A stretch of 64,000 bases of DNA from Spirochaetales bacterium (GTDB taxonomy: Bacteria; Spirochaetota; Spirochaetia; DSM-2461), in contig JAKSCK010000223.1 of the NCBI GenBank assembly GCA_022360655.1, positions 1-64,000 of the forward strand, read 5' to 3'. The notes below the pieces were generated by a model. It saw only the letters and a program-made list of their open reading frames with translations. It ran no database searches and was not told the DNA's origin. Below, in pieces: positions 9,279-18,075 of this stretch (position 1 is the stretch's first letter; each line of letters opens with the position of its first letter). The position numbers and the translations under genes are program-made.

Positions 9279-11234
9279 TCAGTCCAGAGCCGGCAAGAAT
9301 CCTTCTCCCTCATCTTCGGTCTCTCGAGTGAAATTCTGCAAATCCCAATCCGCCAAATAGGCAAAGTCTCCAAAGGTGGTGGACGCATCAGAATCGACAT
9401 CTCGCTGGTGACGAACATAGGTGGTGGGATAGAAGGCCAATTTTTTGGAAGGATGAATTCCATAATCCAGGAGAACCCGCACACCATCTCGGAGTAAACG
9501 AAGCTTTTGTTTCAAATCCTCATCACTGTCCACAGACCACACTCCCAGATACATGGGATTGGCATCCACATTCACATCCCCCACAAACTCCCCGCGAAGC
9601 ATGCCTGTTCTCTCCCCGCCAAGATAGGGAACAAAGTCCAAATGCTCGGCGAGTTTTCTGTCTGTGGCCAGAAAACGGCCGCTCCCCACATCCAAAGTGA
9701 AAATGATGACTCTTTCTAAAGACTGGCCATAGCTCTTCAACAAGGCCCCTCGGTAAAGCCGCTCATCAATGGAAGAGGACAATTCCTGATTCCGTTCCTG
9801 CACCCGATTAGCCGTGGCCATCAGCCAACCATTGAGGGCAGGATGCTCTCCAGTCCATTGGGAGACCGATTGCTGAAAGGCCGTCTCATCCATGCTGCCA
9901 TAAAGATAGGCCAACACCACGCGGTAAATATCGCGGATATTGTGACGAAGGCTGAATCGTTCAATGAGTTCAAACAGGAAGAGTTCACGCTTTCGAAGCT
10001 GCCAGATGGAGGCAATCACCTTATTTCGAGGCGTTTTGTCTGTAAGGGTGACCTCTTTGGCTAAATCTCGAAGTTCATGGAAACGCCGTTGAAGGGAGAC
10101 AAATCCCTTGGATAAGCCCCGAGCGGAGCGTTCAAAGCGAATTCTCCATTCTGTGCCCTCCCCTGGCACACTTGAAAAGGAGATTCTCCGGGGACCAAAA
10201 GTGCTCCAGATCTGGGCTGTTCCCAATCCTTCACCATCCCCTTTAGAGGAGCGCCCCACAAACCTCGGCCGACCATCCTCCCCCAATTCCTGCATGTCTA
10301 AGGGAATCCCAACGCCATTATCGGCAAGGGAGAGCACGACATGGGAATCGCCATCGGCCAAAAGCCTGAGGGTGAGTTCACCATCTCTCCCACTTTCATG
10401 AATGGCATCCAGAGCATTGGAAGCCAGATTCACAAGAGCCCGACCAATTCCCAGCCAATGCCCCAGAACCACAGGTTTTTCTGCTGAAAATTCAAGGTGC
10501 ATGGCACTTTTTTCCCGACAGGATTCCACATAGGGTACCAGTCGATCCAAGACCAAATCCTGAAGATTCACCTCATGATCCAAGGCCATGGAATCCCGGT
10601 ACATATTGAGCATGTTGGTGAGGGTGGTGGTTTCTCGGTTAATTTCCTCAATGATGCGTCCGGCATTCTCTGGAGCCAAAGCATTCACCATGGCAAGAAG
10701 TGAGCGAACCGCTTTACGCGCATCGTGTCGGGTTTTTCCAATCTCATCCCCAAGGGGGGAACGGGGAGATTCTCCGGGAGTTCGCCGAAGCATACCGCCT
10801 TGGGATACGGCCAGGCGATGATACATCATGTTGCGATAAACAATACTCTCCTCTGCCTCAAAGCCCTTTTTGCGAAAGAACTCAAGGGTATCGTACTGTT
10901 TTTCCCAGACATACAGGTAAATTCGAGCCCCTTGCGGCACCTCTTGAGCCAAACGCTCTAAGAAGGCCGTTCCAATTCCCCTCCCCCGACCATAGGGACT
11001 GGTTACAATCTTGTACACCAAAAACTCTTGGCGATCTTCGGAAGCATAGGTGAGGAGGTATCCAAGGATTTCTCCTTCTTCAACCCAAACATAACTATGC
11101 TCAAAGTCTTTCGCTGCAGTGGCATCATTGATGTAGGGGGAGGGAATGATGAAGGTATCAATATTCAGGAGAGGATTGGCTTCAATGCGCCGTTCCATCT
11201 CCCCATCAAGATGACGAATTACCGTGGGAGTCAT
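9279..11234 (-). CDS. GNAT acetyltransferase - histidine kinase fusion protein
   Basis: 651 aa with no signal peptide or membrane segment, hence cytoplasmic. Residues 1-145 are a GNAT domain with the acetyl-CoA loop (RGRGIG, about 83-88). Residues about 160-375 form a kinase core: a possible phospho-acceptor region RHDARKAV, N box NLASNALDAI, G1 box DNGVGIP and G2 box GEGLG. The last ~270 residues are mainly helical, then alpha/beta, and I do not recognise them. No receiver gene is adjacent. The gene follows the FGGY kinase on the same strand, about 130 nt away beyond two hairpins. Substrate and signal are unknown. Confidence 0.78.
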   Translation of the reverse strand: MTPTVIRHLDGEMERRIEANPLLNIDTFIIPSPYINDATAAKDFEHSYVWVEEGEILGYLLTYASEDRQEFLVYKIVTSPYGRGRGIGTAFLERLAQEVPQGARIYLYVWEKQYDTLEFFRKKGFEAEESIVYRNMMYHRLAVSQGGMLRRTPGESPRSPLGDEIGKTRHDARKAVRSLLAMVNALAPENAGRIIEEINRETTTLTNMLNMYRDSMALDHEVNLQDLVLDRLVPYVESCREKSAMHLEFSAEKPVVLGHWLGIGRALVNLASNALDAIHESGRDGELTLRLLADGDSHVVLSLADNGVGIPLDMQELGEDGRPRFVGRSSKGDGEGLGTAQIWSTFGPRRISFSSVPGEGTEWRIRFERSARGLSKGFVSLQRRFHELRDLAKEVTLTDKTPRNKVIASIWQLRKRELFLFELIERFSLRHNIRDIYRVVLAYLYGSMDETAFQQSVSQWTGEHPALNGWLMATANRVQERNQELSSSIDERLYRGALLKSYGQSLERVIIFTLDVGSGRFLATDRKLAEHLDFVPYLGGERTGMLRGEFVGDVNVDANPMYLGVWSVDSDEDLKQKLRLLRDGVRVLLDYGIHPSKKLAFYPTTYVRHQRDVDSDASTTFGDFAYLADWDLQNFTRETEDEGEGFLPALD

Positions 11235-11285
11235 AAACCATCCTACTCTGGAGTTGGGAGTGGATGCCAGTCCTGGTACTTATCC

Positions 11286-11303
11286 CCCCTCTCAGTGGAG
11301 GGG
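11286..11303 (-). terminator. hairpin downstream of the FGGY kinase gene
   Basis: CCCCTC (11286-11291) pairs with GAGGGG (11298-11303) around a 6-nt loop. It is the second of two hairpins between the FGGY kinase and GNAT-kinase genes. No clear U-tract follows. Confidence 0.4.
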
Positions 11304-11311
11304 ATTCTCTT

Positions 11312-11355
11312 GGTCGACCCCTGAGACATTCCGACAATCCGGTATCTCTCAGGGG
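11312..11355. terminator. hairpin after the FGGY kinase gene, with the TCGACCCC flank
   Basis: CCCCTGAGA (11318-11326) pairs with TCTCAGGGG (11347-11355) with a 20-nt internal segment that can itself pair (CCG/CGG). The flank GGTCGACC is on the distal side relative to the kinase gene, so the shared element is in reverse orientation here. Confidence 0.6.
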
Positions 11356-11362
11356 AAGAATA

Positions 11363-12970
11363 TTAAGCACTTTTTCGATTGAGCAAGGCAAAGTTTTTTC
11401 GGTTTGAAACATAGAGATTTTTCAGTACCGAATAGTTTTTCCGATAGGCCTCTCGATGGGCAGGATCAGGAAGGAACAGATCATCCACCTCTAGGAAGGA
11501 TTTTGCATCCTCAAAATTGGGGATTAATCCCAATCCCACTCCAATGGTGATGGCCGCACCAGCCGCACCAGCATGCCGAGGATCAGCCATACGCCGAACA
11601 GGGCGCTCCAGAATATCGGCCAAGAGTTGAGCCGTGGCTGAAGACAGTGCTCCCCCCCCCACAAATCCCACCTCTCCTTTCACAGGGAAGCTGTGTTCAA
11701 TGGACTCCATCAACCATTTTTGATGGAACACAATGCCTTCCACAACGGCCCGTATCATGGCCCGTTTTCCGGTGGATAAGGAGAGATTAAAGAAGATTCC
11801 GCGGGAATCTGGATCATCAAAAGGAGCCCGATTTCCATGAAGCCAAGGTGCAAAAACCACCCCATTGGATCCTGCCGGAACGGTACTGATGCTATCCATC
11901 AGGAATTCATAGAGACTCTCATACTCGGATTCTGGATCATCAGCCACATGTTGCGCATTGAGGTAAATATCAATCTCATCTAAAGCCAAATGATCCTTCA
12001 CCCATTCCAAGCATTTCCCGGCTGTTTCCTGTTCTGCAAAGAAGAGATACCGATCCTTCTGCGCTCCTGTGATGGCTGCAATGCGCCGGCCAATGTCCAC
12101 CTTGGGTTTCTCAACCGTGAGTGACATCCAACCCGAAGTTCCGGTGTACACATAAGCATCACCTGAACAAGTGGCTCCGGCTCCAACGCTGATCATGGAG
12201 GCATCCCCCCCACCGCCAAAGACAGGGATTCCGGCAGGAATACCCAGTTCTTGGGCCGCCCCTTCCTGCAAACCACCGATGCATTCTGTGGAAGAAACAA
12301 TGCGGGGCATGTGAGAAGGATTGACTCCATACATGCGCAAAAGAGCAGAACTCCATTGTGTATGGGAGGATTTTTTTGAGGTGAGGAAGGTGGCAAAAGC
12401 GGAATCAGCCGTCATGGTGCATTCCCCTGTGGCTCGGGCAATCAGATAATCCTTCACATCCAGCCACTTGTGCACCTTGGCAAAAACTTCCGGTTCATGA
12501 GCTTGCACCCATTTATACTTATAAACCGGGTCCTTCACACTGGCTGAAACAGCGCCATTGATGGCCAAGCTTTTGAGAAGCTTGAAGAGATTCACCCCTT
12601 CGACTTGTATGCCGTGTCCCACCACGTCCTGTTTCTCTTGGATCGACCTCTGATCCATGTAACTCATGGCTGGCCGAAGAACAGAGAGATTCTCATCAAC
12701 CAGAACCAACCCCTGCATTTGAGCGCAGAAAGAAATACCAGAAATGGTGATTCCCTCCCGGCCTTTCATCACAGTTTGGGTGGTTTGAATCATGGACTTC
12801 CACCAGTCTTCAGGATCTTGCTCCACTCCATCCCCATCAACCGTGACTAAGGAGTACTCGGCAAGGGAACCATCCACAAACCGAAGACGATCCGAAAGGG
12901 AATAGAGGCAAGTTTTACATCCAGTCGATCCAATATCGTAGCTCAGCAGGTACGTGGTGTGACCACTCAT
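11363..12970 (-). CDS. FGGY-family carbohydrate kinase (xylulokinase-like)
   Basis: 535 aa. Phosphorylates a sugar, probably a ketose, with ATP. The N-terminal ATPase-fold segment YDIGSTGCKT and the C-terminal segment VGGGALSSATAQLLAD, followed by a conserved AGAAGAA, mark the FGGY family; the closest resemblance I can judge is to xylulokinases. The exact sugar is not readable. ATG 12970 overlaps the TetR stop by 4 nt (ATGA), so it is translationally coupled and last in the aminotransferase-aldolase operon. In the proposed chemistry it would phosphorylate the carbonyl compound that the aldolase then cleaves. Confidence 0.85.
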   Translation of the reverse strand: MSGHTTYLLSYDIGSTGCKTCLYSLSDRLRFVDGSLAEYSLVTVDGDGVEQDPEDWWKSMIQTTQTVMKGREGITISGISFCAQMQGLVLVDENLSVLRPAMSYMDQRSIQEKQDVVGHGIQVEGVNLFKLLKSLAINGAVSASVKDPVYKYKWVQAHEPEVFAKVHKWLDVKDYLIARATGECTMTADSAFATFLTSKKSSHTQWSSALLRMYGVNPSHMPRIVSSTECIGGLQEGAAQELGIPAGIPVFGGGGDASMISVGAGATCSGDAYVYTGTSGWMSLTVEKPKVDIGRRIAAITGAQKDRYLFFAEQETAGKCLEWVKDHLALDEIDIYLNAQHVADDPESEYESLYEFLMDSISTVPAGSNGVVFAPWLHGNRAPFDDPDSRGIFFNLSLSTGKRAMIRAVVEGIVFHQKWLMESIEHSFPVKGEVGFVGGGALSSATAQLLADILERPVRRMADPRHAGAAGAAITIGVGLGLIPNFEDAKSFLEVDDLFLPDPAHREAYRKNYSVLKNLYVSNRKNFALLNRKSA

Positions 12971-13629
12971 AGTCGTAAACCTAAAGCTCCTTTGATGAAA
13001 CGGCTCATCTGCTTTTTCAAATCGGACTCCCGTTCCAGGATGTCCGCACCAAGGTATATTCGCATCCGGTCCTTCCAATATTCAGATGACAACGAAAACT
13101 GAATACAAAGAAGGATGTTATCCATTCCAAAAGCCAATATGGCTTCATCACAATCATGACTCAGCACACCGTCCTCTTTGGCTTGACGCATAAGAGCGGT
13201 GTAAGCATTGGCTGTAACCGACTCAAGGCTTGAGGAGAGTTTCTCAGCAAGTTCGCTATCCCCTTCTGCAGTGAATCGATGATACAAACGGTTCATGACT
13301 GGATAGGCGCGCACGCCATCAAAAACCGCAGCAACCAAGGAATCCACTTTTTCCTCAAGGGACAAACTGGAATTCACAATGGGATCGAGAGCCTCTTCAA
13401 GGAGAGGAAGTCCCCGGTTTACCACTTCGAGATAAAGATGAGTTTTGGACTCAAAGTACTTGTAGAGCGAGCCCACACTGATGCCAGCCCGCTCTGCAAT
13501 CACATTGATATTTGCCAGATTCAATCCCTTTTCGGCAAACTCAGCAGCGGCGGCTTGAAGCACCCGCTGCCTCTTTTCCGGGGAAATCCGAGAAAATACG
13601 TCCTTATAAAAGACGCGGGGAGAACTCAC
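12967..13629 (-). CDS. TetR-family transcriptional regulator
   Basis: 220 aa. The N-terminal helix-turn-helix (about 15-60) has the TetR signature: RQRVLQAAAAEFAEKG, INVIAERAGISVGSLYKYFESK, HLYLEV. The remainder is an all-helical ligand-binding domain of usual size. I start it at GTG 13629, which overlaps the previous stop by 4 nt (GTGA) and has AAGG 7 nt upstream; a longer frame to 13680 would overlap that gene by 55 nt. Being inside the operon, it probably autoregulates it through the palindrome at 16358-16373. Confidence 0.9.
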   Translation of the reverse strand: MSSPRVFYKDVFSRISPEKRQRVLQAAAAEFAEKGLNLANINVIAERAGISVGSLYKYFESKTHLYLEVVNRGLPLLEEALDPIVNSSLSLEEKVDSLVAAVFDGVRAYPVMNRLYHRFTAEGDSELAEKLSSSLESVTANAYTALMRQAKEDGVLSHDCDEAILAFGMDNILLCIQFSLSSEYWKDRMRIYLGADILERESDLKKQMSRFIKGALGLRL

Positions 13630-14198
13630 CCTGCCGCCTTCTTGCTGTACTTGGTCAGGTAAATCATTCGCATAAGCCATGCTTCATGATAACGAATGAT
13701 TTTCCCTCCTCCGAGATAGGAAGACTCAATTGTTGCTCGACAGCCTTTTTCTGCCACCATGGCCACAGCATGGGCATCATAGGCATTCGGAGCAGCACAG
13801 AGACATCCCGTATTGGCAACAAGAACCGCACTACGCTTCTTGAGGGTCCGTTTGACACGAGTTGAAGAAGCTTTCACCACAGGAAGGGTGGGTCCTATCA
13901 ACTGGGCCTGATCATCCAGCATAGGGCGAACCCCACAACCAGCTTTAGCCGCCGTTCTCACATAAGGAGCCTGAGAAAGAAGAGCGACCTGAACACCATC
14001 ACCGGCTTCAAAGGCATCGGCAAGAAGGGTTCCAAGAACACCTCGAGCCCGGAGACCAGACGCATCAAGACGCACCACATTCTTGCCATCCCAGAAAGCA
14101 AATCCACCAGAATCTCGAACAACCAAGTCGCTCACGTCAGCCAAATAGCCCTCCGAAACCATGGTTTCGGCTGTTTGACTCCATTCAGGTTTGGTCAT
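13626..14198 (-). CDS. degenerate class II aldolase-like protein, zinc ligands missing
   Basis: 190 aa. Its second half aligns by eye with the end of class II (FucA/AraD-type) aldolases: PMLDDQAQLIGPT, then LVANTGCLCAAPNAYDAHAVAMVAEKGC. The residue that should be the zinc His of the ANHG motif is Thr (ANTG), and the HxH pair is absent. It is therefore unlikely to be an aldolase by itself. ATG 14198 overlaps the stop of the complete aldolase gene by 4 nt (ATGA) with GGAGG upstream, suggesting coupled synthesis and perhaps a mixed complex. It could be a structural, regulatory or repurposed subunit. Confidence 0.7.
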   Translation of the reverse strand: MTKPEWSQTAETMVSEGYLADVSDLVVRDSGGFAFWDGKNVVRLDASGLRARGVLGTLLADAFEAGDGVQVALLSQAPYVRTAAKAGCGVRPMLDDQAQLIGPTLPVVKASSTRVKRTLKKRSAVLVANTGCLCAAPNAYDAHAVAMVAEKGCRATIESSYLGGGKIIRYHEAWLMRMIYLTKYSKKAAG

Positions 14199-14851
14199 GA
14201 GGCACCTCCCTTCCCACAACTTTGGGCATAATCCCCAAGAAGGGCATTCAGGTCAGAACCCGATGTTCCCCGCATGGTGGCATAGGAGTTCAGAACCTCC
14301 TGCTGAGAAAAGTCTTCCAGAACGGAAGCCACTTTCATGGCATCGTCCAAACCACTTCCCAAACAGGCGGTTCCATGATTGGCCAAGAGCATGGCTTTGA
14401 CACCATCATTCTTGCGCACCGTGGCTTCTACCGCTTTTGCAAGAGGCTTTGTTGTGGGCAAGGCGTAAGGAGCACAGGGAATGGTTTTTCCTAAGACATC
14501 CTGAAATGCATCCTGAACCACACAATCCTTGCGAGCTGCCGCTAGAGAGGATGCGGCAGGTTGATGGGTATGAACCACAGCCCCCACATCTGGACGGCAA
14601 CGGTACACCCGGGCATGCAGTTCTTTTTCAGAAGAAGGCTTCAATACCCCCTCCCAACTCAGATCATCAATGCTGACCAAGGACATTTCCTCAGGCTTCA
14701 CCGTTTCATAAGCCCGCCCCGAAGGGGTGATCAAAAAATGACCATCATCGACTTTGATGCTCAGGTTTCCCCAAGTACGGGCAACTAAACCTTCCCGCAC
14801 AAGGGTGAGCCCGGCTTCTCGCAAGGCCTCACGGGCTTCTTTGTGGTTCAT
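14195..14851 (-). CDS. class II aldolase (FucA/AraD family)
   Basis: 218 aa, standard family length. Family motifs are present in order: TWGNLSI, LITPSGR, the acidic SSEKELH segment, the zinc pair HTH (in VVHTHQPA) and a third ligand in LLANHGTACLG. Members are Zn-dependent aldolases or epimerases acting on sugar phosphates; the substrate is not readable. The start overlaps the aminotransferase stop by 4 nt (ATGA) and the stop overlaps the start of its degenerate homologue. Together with a kinase and a transaminase it suggests breakdown of an aminated sugar or polyol (inference). Confidence 0.9.
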   Translation of the reverse strand: MNHKEAREALREAGLTLVREGLVARTWGNLSIKVDDGHFLITPSGRAYETVKPEEMSLVSIDDLSWEGVLKPSSEKELHARVYRCRPDVGAVVHTHQPAASSLAAARKDCVVQDAFQDVLGKTIPCAPYALPTTKPLAKAVEATVRKNDGVKAMLLANHGTACLGSGLDDAMKVASVLEDFSQQEVLNSYATMRGTSGSDLNALLGDYAQSCGKGGAS

Positions 14852-16320
14852 GCCACCACACCTTCCACTTTCTGGAACACCCGATCAAACCGAGCTAATG
14901 CATCATCAATGATTTCATCTGTATCCGCAGCGCTGGTGTACAACCGGCTTCCTGCCAAAGTCACCAATCCTTCTGACATGTAGGCCGCACCCATATGCTC
15001 CATGGCCTTCTTGCGCACATGGGCTTCTTTGATGGTGTCTTTAATGGTCCAGAATCTCTTCAGATCAATGTGCATGAGCATGGTTCCCACGGTCTCTAGG
15101 TGACAGATAGAACCCTGGTTAAAGGCCACAAAAGGCAGGTCATACTTCTTGATGAGTTTCTGCAAACCAGCGGTCAAACGGTCACCAGCCGCACCTGCTT
15201 TGACACAGGCATCGGTTTCATGAATGCGTTTGAGAGTCCAATAACCAGCCGCAGAACTCAAAGGATTGGCCGCCATGGTTCCACCCACAAGGGCTTTCTT
15301 CCCACCGCCACCTTTGATACCAGCAGCCATGTAAGCCATGTACTCATCTTTACCACCCAAACCACCAGCAGAGGGGTAACCACCAGCCACAACCTTACCA
15401 AAGACAGTCAAATCCGGAGTCACTCCAAAGTAGCCTTGTGCACCACTCATTCCAATTCGGAAGCCTGTCACTACTTCATCAAAGACAAGAAGGGCTCCGT
15501 ATTTGTCACACAAGGCTCGAACTCCTGCATTGAAGTTGTAGTCCAAGGGCCGAGTACCACTTTCGGGTCCCATGGGCTCAATCATCACAGCAGCTGTTCC
15601 ACCGCGACGTTGGTTGCGACGGAGTACTCGTTCAAGACTTTTCAGGTCATTGGGGAAAAATTCCTGGGTGTTTTTGAAAATTCGCATGGGCACACCCTTG
15701 GCTTCAAAATGCATGGAACCAGGAAGACGCAATCCATAAGCCAGCTGGTCACTCCAGCCATGGTAGCCTCCCCCCATTTTCACCACATTCTTTTTCTTGG
15801 TGGCCAAACGAGCAACACGAATCGCAGCCATGCAGGACTCCGTACCGGAACCCAGCATTCGGAATTTATCCACTCCAGGGAAATGCTCGGCAATCAAATC
15901 CGCCAGCTTCATTTCATATTCATGGAACAAACCAGTGGAAGGACCTGTTGTGCTGAGAAGCTCAAACACCTTCTCCCGAATTTCAGGAGGATTGCTTCCG
16001 AGAACCGTGGGACCACCGGCCTGAAGAAAGTCAATGTATTTGTTGCCATCAAGGTCTTCAAGGTAGGCCCCTTCCGCTTTTGTAAAAACCAAGGGAAAGG
16101 GATGATTGAATGCCAGGTTGTGCTGCACACCACCAGGAATCACCTTCTTGGCATCGGCAATCATGGATTTGGATTTTGCACATTTCCCGTCAAAAAACTC
16201 TTTTTCAATTTTCTCAAGTTCATCGGGACGGATGGACCGTATGGGTTGCCCAAGAAGAGCGTTCAGTTTTTCATAAATCGGTTTGGTGTCGTGATAATCC
16301 TTTATTGCAAATGTCGCCAT
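14848..16320 (-). CDS. class III (glutamate-1-semialdehyde-type) aminotransferase
   Basis: 490 aa, longer than typical HemL (about 430) because of an N-terminal extension of ~50 residues. PLP fold motifs: GSGTESCMAAIRVAR, YHGWSD, VFDEVVTGFR, and the PLP lysine in FGKVVAGGYP. No other haem gene is near and it heads a sugar-type operon, so it is more likely a catabolic transaminase than a HemL. Start ATG 16320 has GAGG 9 nt upstream. A TetR-type palindrome lies 38 nt before the start. First gene of a five-gene operon with 4-nt overlaps throughout. Confidence 0.88.
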   Translation of the reverse strand: MATFAIKDYHDTKPIYEKLNALLGQPIRSIRPDELEKIEKEFFDGKCAKSKSMIADAKKVIPGGVQHNLAFNHPFPLVFTKAEGAYLEDLDGNKYIDFLQAGGPTVLGSNPPEIREKVFELLSTTGPSTGLFHEYEMKLADLIAEHFPGVDKFRMLGSGTESCMAAIRVARLATKKKNVVKMGGGYHGWSDQLAYGLRLPGSMHFEAKGVPMRIFKNTQEFFPNDLKSLERVLRRNQRRGGTAAVMIEPMGPESGTRPLDYNFNAGVRALCDKYGALLVFDEVVTGFRIGMSGAQGYFGVTPDLTVFGKVVAGGYPSAGGLGGKDEYMAYMAAGIKGGGGKKALVGGTMAANPLSSAAGYWTLKRIHETDACVKAGAAGDRLTAGLQKLIKKYDLPFVAFNQGSICHLETVGTMLMHIDLKRFWTIKDTIKEAHVRKKAMEHMGAAYMSEGLVTLAGSRLYTSAADTDEIIDDALARFDRVFQKVEGVVA

Positions 16321-16357
16321 GGCATCAACCTCTTTTGTCAGTTCTTGATTTTGATGG

Positions 16358-16373
16358 TGAGTGAGTATTCACT
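16358..16373 (-). promoter_or_regulatory. palindromic TetR-type operator
   Basis: TGAGTGAGTATTCACT contains the inverted repeat AGTGA-N4-TCACT (16360-16373). Its shape resembles FadR-type TetR operators (TGAATGA...TCATTCA). On the minus strand a -10-like TATGAA abuts it, so bound protein would block transcription of the operon, which encodes its own TetR protein. Confidence 0.55.
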
Positions 16374-16714
16374 TTCATAAAAAAGAGTACATGATGCCCA
16401 TACTCAGATCAAGAAAAAAGAATCACAATTTTTTCAATTTCTGAGAAAAGTTTCCCATCCATTTTTTGAGCATCTTCACAAAAAACAGAACCAAAGAAAC
16501 AAAAAAACAATGAAACTCCAAGGATTCAGAATTAAAGAAAGCGAAAAGGAACCAAAGGTGGCCCTTCAACAGAGTGCGGACAGATGCAGAAGCACCATCC
16601 TCCGCATCCCCTGAGGCTATTTTCTTAGAATGTAGAAAAAGTCCGAAAAACCAAGGGGGACAGGGAACACATAGGAACCTGAAATATCAGGTGATGTCAC
16701 TCATTGAGTCCCTC
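16374..16714. other. intergenic region without a recognisable gene
   Basis: About 340 bases between the operator and the U32 terminator. The part near 16380-16550 is rich in A on the plus strand, consistent with a promoter upstream element for the minus-strand operon. A small hairpin ACCTGA/TCAGGT is at 16677-16692. No convincing ORF or RNA gene. Confidence 0.5.
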
Positions 16715-16760
16715 AAAAAAGAACCCCATTGTTTGAATCAAACAATGGGGTCGATCTAGA
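16715..16760 (-). terminator. Rho-independent terminator of the U32 gene, with the TCTAGATCGACCCC flank
   Basis: On the minus strand, TCTAGATCGA leads into a perfect 12-bp stem (16723-16734 with 16740-16751, 5-nt loop), then TTC and a run of U (A16715-A16720 on plus). It carries the best match to the shared flank. Confidence 0.9.
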
Positions 16761-16782
16761 GTTTTTCGACTATGAAATACAA

Positions 16783-18075
16783 TTATGGAGTTTCCAGACC
16801 TTTGTTGGGAATGCGGCGAAACACAAGATCACCTCGGCGTACCCGGAAGGGAACAGCCACACTCACTTCACTTCCTTGCTGAGCTTGCTCGCAAGACTGC
16901 TCGTTCACCCGAAGCTCATCCACACGAAGCGATTGATTCCCCGTTGTGGGTCCTTGAATAAGCAGATCATCCCCTACTTTAAGATCTGTGGCTTGGAGGG
17001 CAATCATGGCCACCTGGGCCTTCCGATAGTAATTCACAACCGTTCCCACCGACTCCTTGGACAAAGTGGCCTGATTGTTGGGTCCTTTAATCCAATCATC
17101 TATGGGACGTCCCATGTAGAATCCAGAGGAAAATCCCCGGTTAAATACCGTTTGCAGACGCTCAACGGATTCGGACTTCAAGCGGTGGAAATCCTCATCC
17201 TGACCTGGATCTTTTCCCTCCGAAACAAGAGAAGCCCAGGCATCCACGGCCTGTCGATAAGCAGAAACCACGGTGCTCACATATTCAGGACTGCGCATTC
17301 GTCCTTCAATCTTTAAAGAACGTATGCCAGTGGCCAGAACTCTCTCAAGAAAGGGCATGGTGCATAAATCTTTGGGACTCATTACATGACTTTCCCCAAG
17401 AAGAAATTCTCCTTCTCCATCCACCTCTTTGACAATGTAATTTCGCCGACAGGGCTGAAGGCAGGCTCCCCGATTGGCCGATTGTCCACAGGAATATTGA
17501 GAAAGAAAGCATCGACCACTCACAGCAACACACATGGCTCCATGAACAAAGACCTCAAGTTCCACAGGATTCCCCACCTGAGTTAAGGACTTTTGGATTG
17601 AATGGATGTGCTCCAGTGTGCATTCCCGGGCCAGAACCACCCGTTGCACACCAAAGGCCTGATGAACGGCCATCAAAGCAGAGAAATTGCTCACAGAGGC
17701 TTGAGTTGAAAGATGCACTTCCAAGCCCCGTTCTCGGGCCGCAGCCACCACAGCCCAATCCCATGCAATGATGGCATCCACACCGGCATGAGTCGCCGCA
17801 TCAAGAATTTGAGAAAGAGTAGAATACTCATCCTCATACATAACCGTATTGAGGGTGAGATAACAGCGGGCACCTGCGGCATGGCAGGCATTCACGGCTT
17901 CAGGAAGATCTTCTAATTGAAAATTTCGAGCCCGGCTGCGCATATTCAGTCCGCCAGCACCCATATAAACAGCATCAGCTCCGGCATCTAAGGCAGCTCG
18001 TAAAGCCACAGCATCGCCCGCTGGTGCAAGGATTTCCGGCACAGAAATGGCCGATTGATTCTGAGTCTCGTGCAT
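16783..18075 (-). CDS. peptidase U32 family protein (RlhA/YegQ type)
   Basis: 430 aa. N-terminal TIM-barrel-like part begins PEILAPAGDAVALRAALDAG; the U32 signature EVFVHGAMCVAVSGRCFLS is at about 172-190, followed by cysteines (SQYSCGQSANRGACLQPCR) that probably bind an iron-sulphur cluster. Family members include enzymes of 23S rRNA cytidine hydroxylation (RlhA), tRNA hydroxylation (TrhP) and collagenase-annotated proteins; the subtype is not decidable here. It is monocistronic, divergent from the barrel glycosidase-like gene and followed by a strong terminator. No clear ribosome-binding site is visible before ATG 18075. Confidence 0.88.
   Translation of the reverse strand: MHETQNQSAISVPEILAPAGDAVALRAALDAGADAVYMGAGGLNMRSRARNFQLEDLPEAVNACHAAGARCYLTLNTVMYEDEYSTLSQILDAATHAGVDAIIAWDWAVVAAARERGLEVHLSTQASVSNFSALMAVHQAFGVQRVVLARECTLEHIHSIQKSLTQVGNPVELEVFVHGAMCVAVSGRCFLSQYSCGQSANRGACLQPCRRNYIVKEVDGEGEFLLGESHVMSPKDLCTMPFLERVLATGIRSLKIEGRMRSPEYVSTVVSAYRQAVDAWASLVSEGKDPGQDEDFHRLKSESVERLQTVFNRGFSSGFYMGRPIDDWIKGPNNQATLSKESVGTVVNYYRKAQVAMIALQATDLKVGDDLLIQGPTTGNQSLRVDELRVNEQSCEQAQQGSEVSVAVPFRVRRGDLVFRRIPNKGLETP

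Noticed and set aside
14848-16320. HemL (haem biosynthesis) annotation
   Set aside because: The PLP fold is HemL-like, but the N-terminal extension and the aldolase/kinase/TetR operon argue for a different, catabolic role.
15100-16380. Long plus-strand open frame of about 426 codons
   Set aside because: It lies entirely antisense to the class III aminotransferase, whose motifs and operon context are clear. The antisense translation has no recognisable domain.
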